From Candidatus Pacearchaeota archaeon (GTDB taxonomy: Archaea > Nanobdellota > Nanobdellia > Pacearchaeales > GW2011-AR1), in assembly GCA_023133415.1 (NCBI GenBank), contig JAGLWM010000008.1, positions 1-43,686 on the forward strand: a stretch of 43,686 nt of DNA, given 5' to 3'. Made by a program: the position numbers and the translations under genes. The notes beneath the pieces were generated by a model. It ran no database searches. It was given only the letters and a program-made list of their open reading frames with translations, and was not told where the DNA came from. Below, in pieces: positions 8,341 to 16,639 of the stretch; the first letter of the stretch is position 1; each line of letters begins with the position of its first letter.

Positions 8341-8390
8341 GCAGAGTCGGTGATAGATAGATTTGAATAGTTTTTTCCATCAAAAACAAC

Positions 8391-8690
8391 ATGAAAAAAT
8401 TAATTATTTTTATTATTGTGCTGTTGGTTTTAACAGGAGCTTCTATTTTAATTTTTTTTGAAAAAGAAGAAACTCAAAAAAACACAAATGACGAGGAATT
8501 TAAATTTACCCAAGAAGAACTCTCAACTCAAAAAGAACCCTTAGAAACACCACAGATACAAGGATTTGATGAACTAGATGAACTAAATGAACTAGATGAA
8601 CTAAATGAACTAAATAAAGAATTCAAAGTTTTAATTGAACAAACAAGTTCTTCCATGGAAGAAATTGAATTTGAAGGAGATTTAGAGTAA
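8391..8690 (+). CDS. Small anchored acidic protein with DELNEL repeats
   Basis: A 99-residue protein starting MKKLIIFIIVLLVLTGASIL, a clear signal peptide or membrane anchor, followed by a strongly acidic exported region. Residues about 60-76 are a run of the tripeptides DEL and NEL, encoded by nine-base tandem repeats. No domain is recognised. It is followed after two bases by the next gene, so the two are almost certainly co-transcribed and may act together at the cell surface. Confidence 0.7.
   Translation: MKKLIIFIIVLLVLTGASILIFFEKEETQKNTNDEEFKFTQEELSTQKEPLETPQIQGFDELDELNELDELNELNKEFKVLIEQTSSSMEEIEFEGDLE
8568..8615 (+). repeat. Nine-base tandem repeat inside a gene
   Basis: About five copies of a nine-base unit RATGAACTA encode alternating DEL and NEL triplets in the small acidic protein. 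Because the unit is a multiple of three, copy-number change would lengthen or shorten the acidic stretch without a frameshift. Confidence 0.8.
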
Positions 8691-8692
8691 AA

Positions 8693-9370
8693 ATGGAAAA
8701 ACAAAAAGTAAAAAAAATAGGAAATATTCTAATTTGCATATGCTTAATAAATTTATTAAGTGTTTCGGTTGTTTGTGGTGAAAGAGGAAATATTTCAGAT
8801 GAAAATCTTGATGTAATCAAAAACAGATTGAGTCAAAATCTAGATAAAAAAATCTCAAATTTAGAAAATTTTAAAATTAAAGTTGCCAATGCCAAAATTG
8901 ATGAGGAAGATAAAGAATTAATTAATTCTTACACAGATGGAGTGATTGAAGGCCTTGAAATTTATAAACAAAATATAGAATCTGCAACAACAGTTAATGA
9001 AATTATTGAATACAGAAAGCAGGCAAACCAGTTTATCATCGATAATAAAGAGAACATCAAAAAAGCTGTTCGGGAATTAACTGAAGCTTTAAGTGATGAA
9101 ATTCTCTATAAATTAGCTGAAATTTTAGGAAAGTTGCAAAATGAATTAGATGAACTTGAAAACATGTGCTCGCAAGCAAGTGCAGAAATAAACAACCTAC
9201 GATCTGACTTAGATGTTTTAAGGCAGGCATTAGAAGAGATGGCATCTTTAATAGAAAAAGACCAGAATACTCTTGCCCTTATAAAAGCTCAGAGTCTATC
9301 TAATGAAATTCAAGGTATGATAGAAAATATTAATAATCTTTATGAAAAATGTAAAGGGATAAAAGAGTAA
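8693..9370 (+). CDS. Secreted coiled-coil protein
   Basis: A 225-residue protein with a basic N-terminus and hydrophobic signal segment (residues about 9-29, IGNILICICLINLLSVSVVCG), then an almost entirely alpha-helical, charged body. Heptad-like patterns (ELIN.., LAEILGKLQNELDELENM, LRSDLDVLRQALEEMASLIE) point to long coiled coils and possibly self-assembly. Three cysteines lie in or near the signal region and two in the mature part. The family is not recognised. It starts two bases after the upstream acidic protein gene and was probably co-expressed with it. Confidence 0.72.
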   Translation: MEKQKVKKIGNILICICLINLLSVSVVCGERGNISDENLDVIKNRLSQNLDKKISNLENFKIKVANAKIDEEDKELINSYTDGVIEGLEIYKQNIESATTVNEIIEYRKQANQFIIDNKENIKKAVRELTEALSDEILYKLAEILGKLQNELDELENMCSQASAEINNLRSDLDVLRQALEEMASLIEKDQNTLALIKAQSLSNEIQGMIENINNLYEKCKGIKE

Positions 9371-9547
9371 AAATAAAAAAGGTTTAATTTATGTTGTTTT
9401 TTAAGTGTTCTTTTAATAGAGATTGTTAAACATTAGGAAGTTATCGTTAAGTTATTCTCTCTTATCAAGTGCTGGAAGCTAAATTTTTTTAAAAATGATA
9501 AATACTAAACCTTCTTTTTTGTATTCCAAAATAATCCAATCCAAAAA

Positions 9548-10786
9548 TCATCCCAAGCTCTTCTCAATATCCATAACCCTCTTCATCTTAATCAACCGCT
9601 CCCTCCCATAAATTCCCGTCTTCAAAAATTGTCCTCCAAACCCAACACAATAATCTGCTAAAATATCATCCATCGTCTCACCGCTCCGATGCGAAAAAAT
9701 CATCACGATATTATTCTTCTTACAATATTCAACAACCCGTTTTACCTCCAAAATCGATCCAATCTGATTCGGCTTAATAATCATCGCATTAATCGCCTTG
9801 CCTCGAACCGCTCGTTGCACTCTCTTCAAATTCGTCGTCGTCAAATCATCCCCAACAATTAGCTTCCTTGGTTTCCTCCTAATTTCCGACCCGACCACCG
9901 AAGCGCAAAGTGTTTTGAATCCCCCAAAATCCTCTTCATCCATTCCATCCTCAAGATAGAAAATCCCAAATTTCCGAATCAACCTGGCCATATAATCTAC
10001 TTCATCAACCTTGTCTCGAATCAACTCCTTATTTTTATACCGATAATAACCCCCATCATAAAAACTCGACGCCGCAACATCTATCCCAGTCCTCAAACTA
10101 TATTTCTTCGCCACCCTCTTTAAAATTTCCAATACCTCCTCATTCGTAAGCGAAGTCATCCATGCCCCCTCGTCATTCCTTTTAACCCTCCAAGCTTTCT
10201 CTTTCTTCTTCAATAAAGTTTTCGCATACTCATAAGCCCGCAAATTCTTCGTCACCGCCCGGCCAAAATTCTTCTCCTTCCCAATCAACAAAAATTCCTG
10301 AAAATCCGGTCTCTTCCCATTTATCTTCTTCGAATGCAAACCACCACCAATACAATTTCCAACAGGCATCGGCATTTTCGGCCGCAATCCATCATTCACA
10401 TCATCATTGATAAATTCCCACAACTCCTTCCCATTATCCACAGCAGCCGCTTTCAAAAATACACCCTCCACCGCATAATTCACATTCCCTCCAAACTTTC
10501 CAAACCTCGCCTCGAATCGTCGCATTAATTCAACAACCTGCTCCAAATGCCCAATTTTTTTAATAATAAAATTCTTATGTTTTAATTTAAGGCAAAAAAC
10601 TCGCAACATTTTCATGCTATGCTCAATGCCTTTCTTGTTATAACTCACAACCTCATTTTTTCCTTTCGATTTTCCCGACGGTGCCGAACACCTAAATTTC
10701 CCCTCATAAGTCACAATTTCAATTTGTATACTCCGTTCGCCACGAGAATTTTTCACAAAACTCGGCACCACCTCTTTAATAAACAT
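9548..10786 (-). CDS. eno: Enolase (divergent)
   Basis: A 412-residue enolase, which interconverts 2-phosphoglycerate and phosphoenolpyruvate in the cytoplasm. Opening motifs NSRGERSIQIE and APSGKSKG correspond to the standard DSRGNPT and PSGAS. The metal and catalytic residues can be placed: Asp236 (TGIDVAAS), Glu279 (YLEDGM), Asp313 (VGDDL), Lys338 (IIKPNQIG), SHRSGET at 365-371 and Lys389 (FLKTG). His151 and Glu206 (NDEGAW) replace the usual GG.HA and GDEGGF surroundings, so the active-site loops are unusual. The end (KTGIYGRERLIKMKRVMDIE) is normal. In many archaea eno neighbours rpoK and rps2; here unrelated genes intervene. Confidence 0.93.
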   Translation of the reverse strand: MFIKEVVPSFVKNSRGERSIQIEIVTYEGKFRCSAPSGKSKGKNEVVSYNKKGIEHSMKMLRVFCLKLKHKNFIIKKIGHLEQVVELMRRFEARFGKFGGNVNYAVEGVFLKAAAVDNGKELWEFINDDVNDGLRPKMPMPVGNCIGGGLHSKKINGKRPDFQEFLLIGKEKNFGRAVTKNLRAYEYAKTLLKKKEKAWRVKRNDEGAWMTSLTNEEVLEILKRVAKKYSLRTGIDVAASSFYDGGYYRYKNKELIRDKVDEVDYMARLIRKFGIFYLEDGMDEEDFGGFKTLCASVVGSEIRRKPRKLIVGDDLTTTNLKRVQRAVRGKAINAMIIKPNQIGSILEVKRVVEYCKKNNIVMIFSHRSGETMDDILADYCVGFGGQFLKTGIYGRERLIKMKRVMDIEKSLG

Positions 10787-10851
10787 GTTTGATAAAATAA
10801 AAATATATTAATAAAGGTTACTCTTCACATTATAAACAATACACTTCCAAA

Positions 10852-11481
10852 ATGGACATGACGCAATTTACAAAAGAAGAAAACGAAATCCTAAAAGAAT
10901 TTAGCAAAACAGGCAAAATAAAAACAAAAGAGATATTTTATACCCTTTATAATAAAGGACTTCTGGGAAACAGACCAAAAATATGGAAAAATATAGAAAA
11001 AATTCATAAAAGCAATTGGGAGAAAAAATACACAATAAGAATAGCCGTTCCAGGACACAAAGGGATATACAATATCCCAAAAGAACAGCTACAAGAAAAG
11101 ATAAACGAACTAAAGCTACAGGGAATTAAAGAAGAGCACATCTCATTCAATCAATCAATGCCAGATTATAAAATAAAAATACAGGGAGAAATAATGGAAA
11201 TAACCGAGGAAGAATCAAAGGGATTTCCACCAGGAATATATCTAACATACAACACAATAAAAAAAGCAATGAAAGAAGGATTTGAAGAAGAAACACTCCA
11301 CGCCAAAGATAATGAAGTGATAGAACTTTTAAAAAAACATCTAAGTCCGAACAGCCAATTAGAAATTCAAAACCTCATAAACAATTTTCCAAATCATGCC
11401 ATCGAATTTAGTGCATACGAAATGCACATCGGAGATCTTCCACAGCGAAACACGATAATATGGGAAGTAAGAGCTTATTGA
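10852..11481 (+). CDS. Unknown protein
   Basis: A 209-residue soluble protein that I do not recognise. It is lysine/glutamate rich with no signal or membrane segment. The first 60 residues look like a small helical domain, possibly winged-helix (EENEILKEFSKTGKIKTKEI), and the second half contains GFPPGIYLTYNTIKKAMKEG and ends HIGDLPQRNTIIWEVRAY. A TATA element (ACATTATAAAC) lies about 25 nt before the ATG. It stands alone between two leftward genes, which suggests an inserted accessory gene. Confidence 0.6.
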   Translation: MDMTQFTKEENEILKEFSKTGKIKTKEIFYTLYNKGLLGNRPKIWKNIEKIHKSNWEKKYTIRIAVPGHKGIYNIPKEQLQEKINELKLQGIKEEHISFNQSMPDYKIKIQGEIMEITEEESKGFPPGIYLTYNTIKKAMKEGFEEETLHAKDNEVIELLKKHLSPNSQLEIQNLINNFPNHAIEFSAYEMHIGDLPQRNTIIWEVRAY

Positions 11482-11504
11482 AATCCAGTCACAAGATTAT
11501 AAAC

Positions 11505-12581
11505 TTACCCACCCATCTCATACTCATCACCCAACCTCTCCATCAAAGTCTTCACACTAATAAACTTCCCATCAGAATCCAAACAATTCTCACTAGTAGA
11601 CCTATAAGCATTGCTCCCCGCAAAAGCAAACCCCTTGTCTAAATTTCCCCTCGCCGCATTAACCAGAGCATCGATAATACAATACTGAGACTTATTAGAA
11701 TCGCACGTCCGAAGACATTTCCAACGACAATTAAAATCATATCTCTTTCCCTCAATAACCCTCTCCAAAAACGGATTCAAAATTGCTCTCCCAGGCATCC
11801 CAACAGGACTGCTAATTAATACTATATCCTTTTCATCAGCCCTAAGATGTTCATTTTTAAAATTATCATGAGCATCACATTCTCTCGTCGCAACAAATCT
11901 TGTAGCCATCTGAACCCCAGCAGCGCCCCACTCTCTCGCTCTTTTAATATCTCCCCCGTTATAAATTCCGCCAGCAGCGACAACCGGTCTATCAAACCCA
12001 TTTGCATATTCAACAACATCCCTAGTTATAGCCTCAAGCGAAGGAGTCGCCCCACTAACCAAATCATCATGCGCAAATCCTAAATGTCCTCCCGCCTTTG
12101 AACCCTCCACAATAAACACATCTGGGATCATAGAATATCTTTTTTCCCATCTCCTCGTAATCAATCTCGCAGCCCTCAAACTAGAAACAATGACCCCGGA
12201 TTTAGTTTTCCCACCTTTCAAAAATTTTGGAAAATCTAAAGGAAGTCCCGCCCCATTAATAACCAAGTCAACCTCCTCTTCCACAGCCGCCTCAGCCAAA
12301 CTTTCATAATCAGTCAACGCTTTCATTAAATTTACACCAATAACACCGTCAGACATTTTGCGGACTGCACGAATTTCATCCCTCAACGCTCTAGCATTAC
12401 CCTTAGCATAATTCCCAGAATATCCATGCAATAGTCCCAATGCAACTCCTCCAATAATCCCGGCGCCACCTTCATTTGCAACAGCACTAACCAAATGCCG
12501 ACCAGAAACACCAACACTCATACCTCCCTGAATTAAATTAATTTCCAAATCCCCAATCTTAAAAACCGGCAAACTCCCCAT
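11505..12581 (-). CDS. Nitronate monooxygenase-like flavoenzyme
   Basis: A 358-residue FMN-dependent TIM-barrel protein of the 2-nitropropane dioxygenase/FabK family. Visible features: IQGGMSVGVSGRHLVSAVAN near the N-terminus, GVNLM (82-86), VINGAGLP, the flavin-site segment EGSKAGGHLG with the catalytic-type His166, PVVAAGGIYNGGDI and AAGVQMATRFVATREC (phosphate-binding glycine and TRF region), and a cysteine-containing tail CLRTC...YCI followed by GFAFAGSNAYR. Family members oxidise nitronates or act as enoyl reductases; which applies here is unknown. It has its own promoter region upstream of 12581. Confidence 0.88.
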   Translation of the reverse strand: MGSLPVFKIGDLEINLIQGGMSVGVSGRHLVSAVANEGGAGIIGGVALGLLHGYSGNYAKGNARALRDEIRAVRKMSDGVIGVNLMKALTDYESLAEAAVEEEVDLVINGAGLPLDFPKFLKGGKTKSGVIVSSLRAARLITRRWEKRYSMIPDVFIVEGSKAGGHLGFAHDDLVSGATPSLEAITRDVVEYANGFDRPVVAAGGIYNGGDIKRAREWGAAGVQMATRFVATRECDAHDNFKNEHLRADEKDIVLISSPVGMPGRAILNPFLERVIEGKRYDFNCRWKCLRTCDSNKSQYCIIDALVNAARGNLDKGFAFAGSNAYRSTSENCLDSDGKFISVKTLMERLGDEYEMGG

Positions 12582-12670
12582 TAATTAACACACTCAAACT
12601 ACTTAAAAAACTTATAGATACAAAACCATTCTTATTCTTATTAATAATTTTCATCAAACCCAGAAAGTTA

Positions 12671-13063
12671 CTACTCTAACTCAATCTTTGCCTCATCAAC
12701 AGGCTTTTCAACACCCTCATCACCCTCACCAGAATCATCAACCTGCGTCATATTTCCGCTCTCGACAATATCTCTCATTATTTCCTTCTCCTTAGCAATC
12801 TTCACCTCATCCGACGGTACTTCATGTTCAACCTCAATATTCTCAATTGCCTCTTCTTTCCTCTTAGGCATCGGTCTACTGATAGAAATAGGTAAAACTC
12901 CACTGTCCAACTCCTTCTCCGCAATCTTCAATGCATCAAAATTTATATCATCCAATTCCTTCTCATCAATATCAACTAATAAAGGAGCATCCATCGAAAT
13001 CTGCAAACCTCTCGCCCCAATAATCCTAGCTCTTTCATACTTAGAAAATTCCTGTTTATTCAT
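12671..13063 (-). CDS. rpoK: RNA polymerase subunit K (Rpb6)
   Basis: A small subunit of the archaeal RNA polymerase core. The first 65 residues hold the hallmark: KYERARIIGARGLQISMDAP, then LLVDIDE..., IAEKELDSGVLPISISRPMP, the Rpb6/omega fold that clamps the largest subunit. I start at ATG 13063, because the upstream TTG overlaps the Rrp42 stop. The remaining 60 residues are an acidic, low-complexity tail not usual for RpoK (about 55-90 residues in most archaea). It ends the exosome operon, two bases downstream of rrp42. Confidence 0.93.
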   Translation of the reverse strand: MNKQEFSKYERARIIGARGLQISMDAPLLVDIDEKELDDINFDALKIAEKELDSGVLPISISRPMPKRKEEAIENIEVEHEVPSDEVKIAKEKEIMRDIVESGNMTQVDDSGEGDEGVEKPVDEAKIELE

Positions 13064-13065
13064 CT

Positions 13066-13887
13066 TCAACCAAAGACATGTTTCTTAATCTTAGGAAACA
13101 TTTCTGTCCATTTAGATTCAGCCAACTTTAAAATATTTTCCATATCCTCATTCGAAATAGTTCCAGCCTTTCCTTTCTGCATAGCCGTAATCCGTGGCTT
13201 CCCATTATTATCTCCCATAGCAATAGTCAACCTAAACTTCGAAATAGCTTCTTCATCATGCCCAACATCCGCAACAATAACATCACCAACCTTATGAAAT
13301 GTCATACTAAAAGACAAAACATCCTTATTCAAAGGAATCCCTTCCTCCTCACTATAACCATCAATCTTATCCTCTTCCTCATTGTATATCGGCATTCGTG
13401 CCCTACCAAGCGCAATCAAAGCCGCAAGTCCAGCAACATCCAACAAGTTCCCATCATCATTAATAGCAAAAATATCAACAAAAACCTGATAAACTTTCTC
13501 GCCCTCTTTGATGCACAACTTCTTCATATCAATAAACCCAGACTCTCTAATTCCCCTGTCAATAACTCTAGCAAGCTCAATAGAATTAATCCCGGGTCTA
13601 CCAATATCAAACTGTTGCGAAGCCATAGGATGCAATTCAGCACTAGTCATAAAAGTTCCACTGTCAGGACTATCAGGATAAGGAGTAGCCAAAGCCAAGT
13701 GAACACCGGCCAAAACTTCAGTCTTCCCAAATCTAACACGAACCGCACTCGCCGCATTCTTGCTAACTCCGTCCTCAACAAGAAGCTTCCTGTATTCATC
13801 ACTCTTCCGACCATCAAGCCTTTTACCCTCTCCCAAATATTCCTCAATCTTTTCTCTTTGTAAATTAGGCATAATAAAATCACTCAT
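13066..13887 (-). CDS. rrp42: Exosome subunit Rrp42
   Basis: The non-catalytic RNase PH-like subunit that forms the hexameric ring with Rrp41. Features: GKRLDGRKSDEYR near the N-terminus, VRVRFGKTEVLAGVHLALATPYPDSPDSGTF split over residues 55-85, FDIGRPGINSIELARVIDRG, and the DDGNLLDVAGLAALIAL helix. I chose ATG 13887 (MSDFIMPN): it is preceded by GGAGG at an ideal distance, whereas the longer frame begins inside that site. The gene overlaps the end of rrp41 by 8 bases, so translation is probably coupled. Confidence 0.95.
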   Translation of the reverse strand: MSDFIMPNLQREKIEEYLGEGKRLDGRKSDEYRKLLVEDGVSKNAASAVRVRFGKTEVLAGVHLALATPYPDSPDSGTFMTSAELHPMASQQFDIGRPGINSIELARVIDRGIRESGFIDMKKLCIKEGEKVYQVFVDIFAINDDGNLLDVAGLAALIALGRARMPIYNEEEDKIDGYSEEEGIPLNKDVLSFSMTFHKVGDVIVADVGHDEEAISKFRLTIAMGDNNGKPRITAMQKGKAGTISNEDMENILKLAESKWTEMFPKIKKHVFG

Positions 13888-14605
13888 TTGATTCCTCCGA
13901 AACATTCTTCAATGCATCCATTTGAACTTTCAAAATATCATCACAAGCCTTTTTAGCCATTTCTATAGTTTCCTTAAATTCATCAACCGAAATCTTACCA
14001 TCAAGCTGCAAAAGCGCAATCTCCTTCGTCCTAGAAGTCATAACAACCGGAATGTCAGTCGAACCTTCCCCATCATGAAAAATCGAATCCTCGTACTTAT
14101 TCAAATCAACAACTAAAGTCTTGTCAATCTTCCCAACTCCAATCGCCGAAACCATCTCCTTCATAGGAATACCAGCATGAGCCAAAGCTAAAGCAGCAGC
14201 ATTAATACCAGCAACCCTCGTCCCAGCATCAGCCTGCGGAATTTGAACAAAAACATCAACAACAGTATTTGGAAAACCACTAAGGTCAACAACGGAACTT
14301 AAAGCCCACTCAGTAACCTTACTAATTTCCTCGCTTCTCCTATTTGGTCCAGGTCTAATCCTATCCTCAACAGAAAACGGCATCATGCCATAAGAAACTC
14401 TCAAAATTCCAGTCTGCGCATTCTGCATATGTTGAGGATGCAAAGTTCTAGGACCTCTAACAACAGCAATAGCTTTAGTCTTCCCAGTCTCAAAACTCGC
14501 CGAACCATCAGCACTAGGAACAATCCCAACCTTCGCCTTCATCGGACGAACCTCATCAAACTTCCTTCCATCCTCTCGCTTAGTATACAATCCTTCTACC
14601 ATCAT
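13880..14605 (-). CDS. rrp41: Exosome catalytic subunit Rrp41
   Basis: The catalytic RNase PH subunit, which degrades or tails RNA from the 3' end using phosphate. RKFDEVRPMKAKVGIVPSADGS and RGPRTLHPQH (51-60) are standard, RPGPNRRSEEISK (84-96) carries the arginines for RNA and phosphate binding, and QADAGTRVAGINAAALAL forms the central helix. A DSIFHDGEGSTDIPV segment ends with Asp184, the likely catalytic aspartate; it is three residues longer than the usual EDN.GGADMP. GGAGG stands before the ATG. Start and stop overlap Rrp4 (ATGA) and Rrp42. Confidence 0.96.
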   Translation of the reverse strand: MMVEGLYTKREDGRKFDEVRPMKAKVGIVPSADGSASFETGKTKAIAVVRGPRTLHPQHMQNAQTGILRVSYGMMPFSVEDRIRPGPNRRSEEISKVTEWALSSVVDLSGFPNTVVDVFVQIPQADAGTRVAGINAAALALAHAGIPMKEMVSAIGVGKIDKTLVVDLNKYEDSIFHDGEGSTDIPVVMTSRTKEIALLQLDGKISVDEFKETIEMAKKACDDILKVQMDALKNVSEESNE

Positions 14606-15327
14606 TCCTTATCCTCCACATCAGTATCTTCCGCAACAATCTCAACCTTCTCAACATCAAGCCCCATCTCCGCAATCATCTTCTCAACTTTCTCAGTCAA
14701 ACCAATAATAACAGAATTCTCCACAATAAACTCAATAATTTTCTTAGCCGCAACTTCAGAATCCGTATCTTTCCCACTAATCCAAACCTTTCCATTCTGC
14801 CCAACCGTCACATCGCAACCAGTCGCAGCCTTAATTATCTTAACCATACTACCTTCCTTCCCAATAATCCGCGGCACCTGATTCGGACCAACAGAAATAA
14901 TCATTCCACCTTCAACCTTCCCGAACCCTCTCATCTTCATTGAAACATCAACTCCTCGTGACTTAACATCCCAAACCTTCACAATCACCGACTCACCAAA
15001 ATCCAAAAATTCCCGCATTTCATTCTTATTCACATACATAGGAACCTCAGCCACAGGCAAAAAAGCATTTTGCGCTCCACCAAAATTAATCAACCATCCA
15101 TTAAAAGTAATATCAACAATAGTTCCGATAATTGTATTTCCTCGCCTAGGATAATAAGCACCACTCACAGGAATAACCCTCACATGCTTTTCAAAAATAT
15201 TCGCGATTCCAAATCGACCAGCCACAACATCCTCACCAGCACGATAAGCACCATCGCCAGGCAAAAATTCATTCCCAGAAATAACCGTCTCCCCTGGAAC
15301 AACAATCTGTCTTTTTTCTTTAACCAT
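14602..15327 (-). CDS. rrp4: Exosome cap subunit Rrp4
   Basis: The RNA-binding cap of the exosome. An N-terminal domain (VVPGETVISGNEFLPGDGAY, split at 9-28), an S1 domain (about 62-132, with NTIIGTIVDITFNGWLINFG and the surface loop around LDFGESVIVKVWDV), and a KH domain with the GxxG loop IGKEGS (155-160) are visible in the family order. The tail (210-241) is acidic. It overlaps rrp41 by four bases (ATGA). SBDS lies about 105 bases upstream, and that gap may hold its own promoter. Confidence 0.96.
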   Translation of the reverse strand: MVKEKRQIVVPGETVISGNEFLPGDGAYRAGEDVVAGRFGIANIFEKHVRVIPVSGAYYPRRGNTIIGTIVDITFNGWLINFGGAQNAFLPVAEVPMYVNKNEMREFLDFGESVIVKVWDVKSRGVDVSMKMRGFGKVEGGMIISVGPNQVPRIIGKEGSMVKIIKAATGCDVTVGQNGKVWISGKDTDSEVAAKKIIEFIVENSVIIGLTEKVEKMIAEMGLDVEKVEIVAEDTDVEDKE

Positions 15328-15432
15328 ATTTTCTTTTCGAGATAATCTATAATCTTATAACTCCCACATTTTTCTCGTATAATTATTTTTGCAAAAAGTG
15401 CTTTATAAAGTTTTCTATTCAAAAATCATTCG

Positions 15433-16101
15433 CTACTTAATCTCCTCACTCATCACACTTCCTGACGTCGCCCCATTCACTCTATCATAAAAATCCATAA
15501 CCAAACCACTCGGCACCTCGACCACAACCTCCAAATCTCCATTATTCTTCCAATCCTCTCTAATCATAAACTCCTTCACAACCCCATACGCCTTCCCAGA
15601 ATGAATCGCTGGAATTAACAACCGAACTTTCTTCCTTTCAATCTTCATAGCCAAAACTTTCCCCAGTTGATCCAAAATTTCACTCACCTGCCCCTCAACC
15701 GGCTTATTCTTAATATTAACATGCGCCTCCTTCAATGCCTTCATAATCCTATCCGGCGTATACGGCCGATCCTCCGGACTCACTGCATTCCGAACCAAAA
15801 AATCAACAACCTGCTTATACTTCTTATCCTGCTCATTCTTCATCGACTCCGCAGTCCTCACAACCTCCCCTTCCTTAATAATTTTCTCAGCAACGCGCAT
15901 CATATCACTCGTCCCAAAATTAACTTCCAAATCAATAACTGCGGCTTTTTCTCCCGATTTCAGATTATGAAAAATTGCATCGGTTAAAACTGCGACTCCG
16001 AGATTGCCATCACCTTTTCGAACTTTCATCGCTTCATCTAAATCAACAAGTATCTCAAAATTCTTCCCGCCTTTTTTTATTCGTGCAGTTGTTTGTGCCA
16101 T
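15433..16101 (-). CDS. sdo1: Ribosome maturation protein SBDS (Sdo1)
   Basis: A 222-residue SBDS protein, which in archaea and eukaryotes helps release aIF6 from new large subunits. The N-terminal FYSH domain is seen as ARIKKGGKNFEILVDLDEAM and FHNLKSGEKAAVIDLEVNFG; the central helical domain has AVSPEDRPYTPDRIMKALKE, and the C-terminal ferredoxin-like domain has LIPAIHSGKAYGVVKEF. A TATA-like ACTATTTAAAC on the minus strand around 16124-16134 lies inside the end of the upstream unknown gene, so SBDS can be transcribed separately. Its first 22 codons have a second copy at 16540-16605. Confidence 0.96.
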   Translation of the reverse strand: MAQTTARIKKGGKNFEILVDLDEAMKVRKGDGNLGVAVLTDAIFHNLKSGEKAAVIDLEVNFGTSDMMRVAEKIIKEGEVVRTAESMKNEQDKKYKQVVDFLVRNAVSPEDRPYTPDRIMKALKEAHVNIKNKPVEGQVSEILDQLGKVLAMKIERKKVRLLIPAIHSGKAYGVVKEFMIREDWKNNGDLEVVVEVPSGLVMDFYDRVNGATSGSVMSEEIK

Positions 16102-16135
16102 ATTATATATAAGAGTTTGAAGTTTAAATAGTTAT

Positions 16136-16468
16136 TTAGTGATTTAAAATTAAATCGGGACTATCCGAAAAATCATCATAAAGAGAAGATTTTTTCCATT
16201 TTTCGCGTTTTACCATTCCATACATAACTAAATGTATAATCGGAGATATTAAAGTGAAACCCATTGCTACTCCCTTGTAACTCCAATCTTCTTTCTGGAA
16301 AACATCTCCTATCACTATTCTCGTTAGTGCACCACTTCTCACAAAATCATTATTCTCAAACCACTTTCCAAAGTTACTATAATTAACATTTCTAGAACTA
16401 TGAGTCATATTTGTAAAACCGAGTGGAACAGAAAATTCCAAATCATTAATATATTTTCTTAATCCCAT
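16136..16468 (-). CDS. Unknown single-helix membrane protein, copy 1
   Basis: A 110-residue protein beginning MGLRKYINDLEFSVPLGF and containing one hydrophobic segment (about 66-84, VAMGFTLISPIIHLVMYG) before a basic stretch and SSLYDDFSDSPDLILNH. I do not recognise the family. It is a paralogue of the protein at 16640-17044 with the same ends; the N-terminal third differs by an insertion (FTNMTHSSRN). Its ATG overlaps the stop of the mini-chimera (TAATG), the same junction that links the paralogue to psmA. Location in the proteasome/SBDS operon may be secondary to duplication. Confidence 0.7.
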   Translation of the reverse strand: MGLRKYINDLEFSVPLGFTNMTHSSRNVNYSNFGKWFENNDFVRSGALTRIVIGDVFQKEDWSYKGVAMGFTLISPIIHLVMYGMVKREKWKKSSLYDDFSDSPDLILNH

Positions 16469-16605
16469 TATTCCAACTCTTTTCCACTCAATTTCTCAAT
16501 TTTACCCTTGCTTAAAATCCCGACATCAAATCTATCAATATCCAAATCCACAAGAACCTCAAAATTCTTTCCTTGCCTTTTTATTCGTGCCATCGTTTGT
16601 ACCAT
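16468..16605 (-). pseudogene. In-frame SBDS/PsmA mini-chimera
   Basis: A 45-codon open frame starts MVQTMARIKRQGKNFEVLV, matching SBDS residues 1-19, continues DLD, and then reads IDRFDVGILSKGKIEKL followed by SGKELE, matching the last 22 residues of PsmA. It sits at the middle junction of the tandem duplication. It keeps the SBDS-type promoter upstream, an intact start, an intact frame and the TAATG overlap with the next gene. It may only be a remnant, or it may serve as a short leader frame for the downstream gene. Confidence 0.8.
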
Positions 16606-16639
16606 ATTGTATACAAGAGTTTGAAGTTTAAATAGTTAT

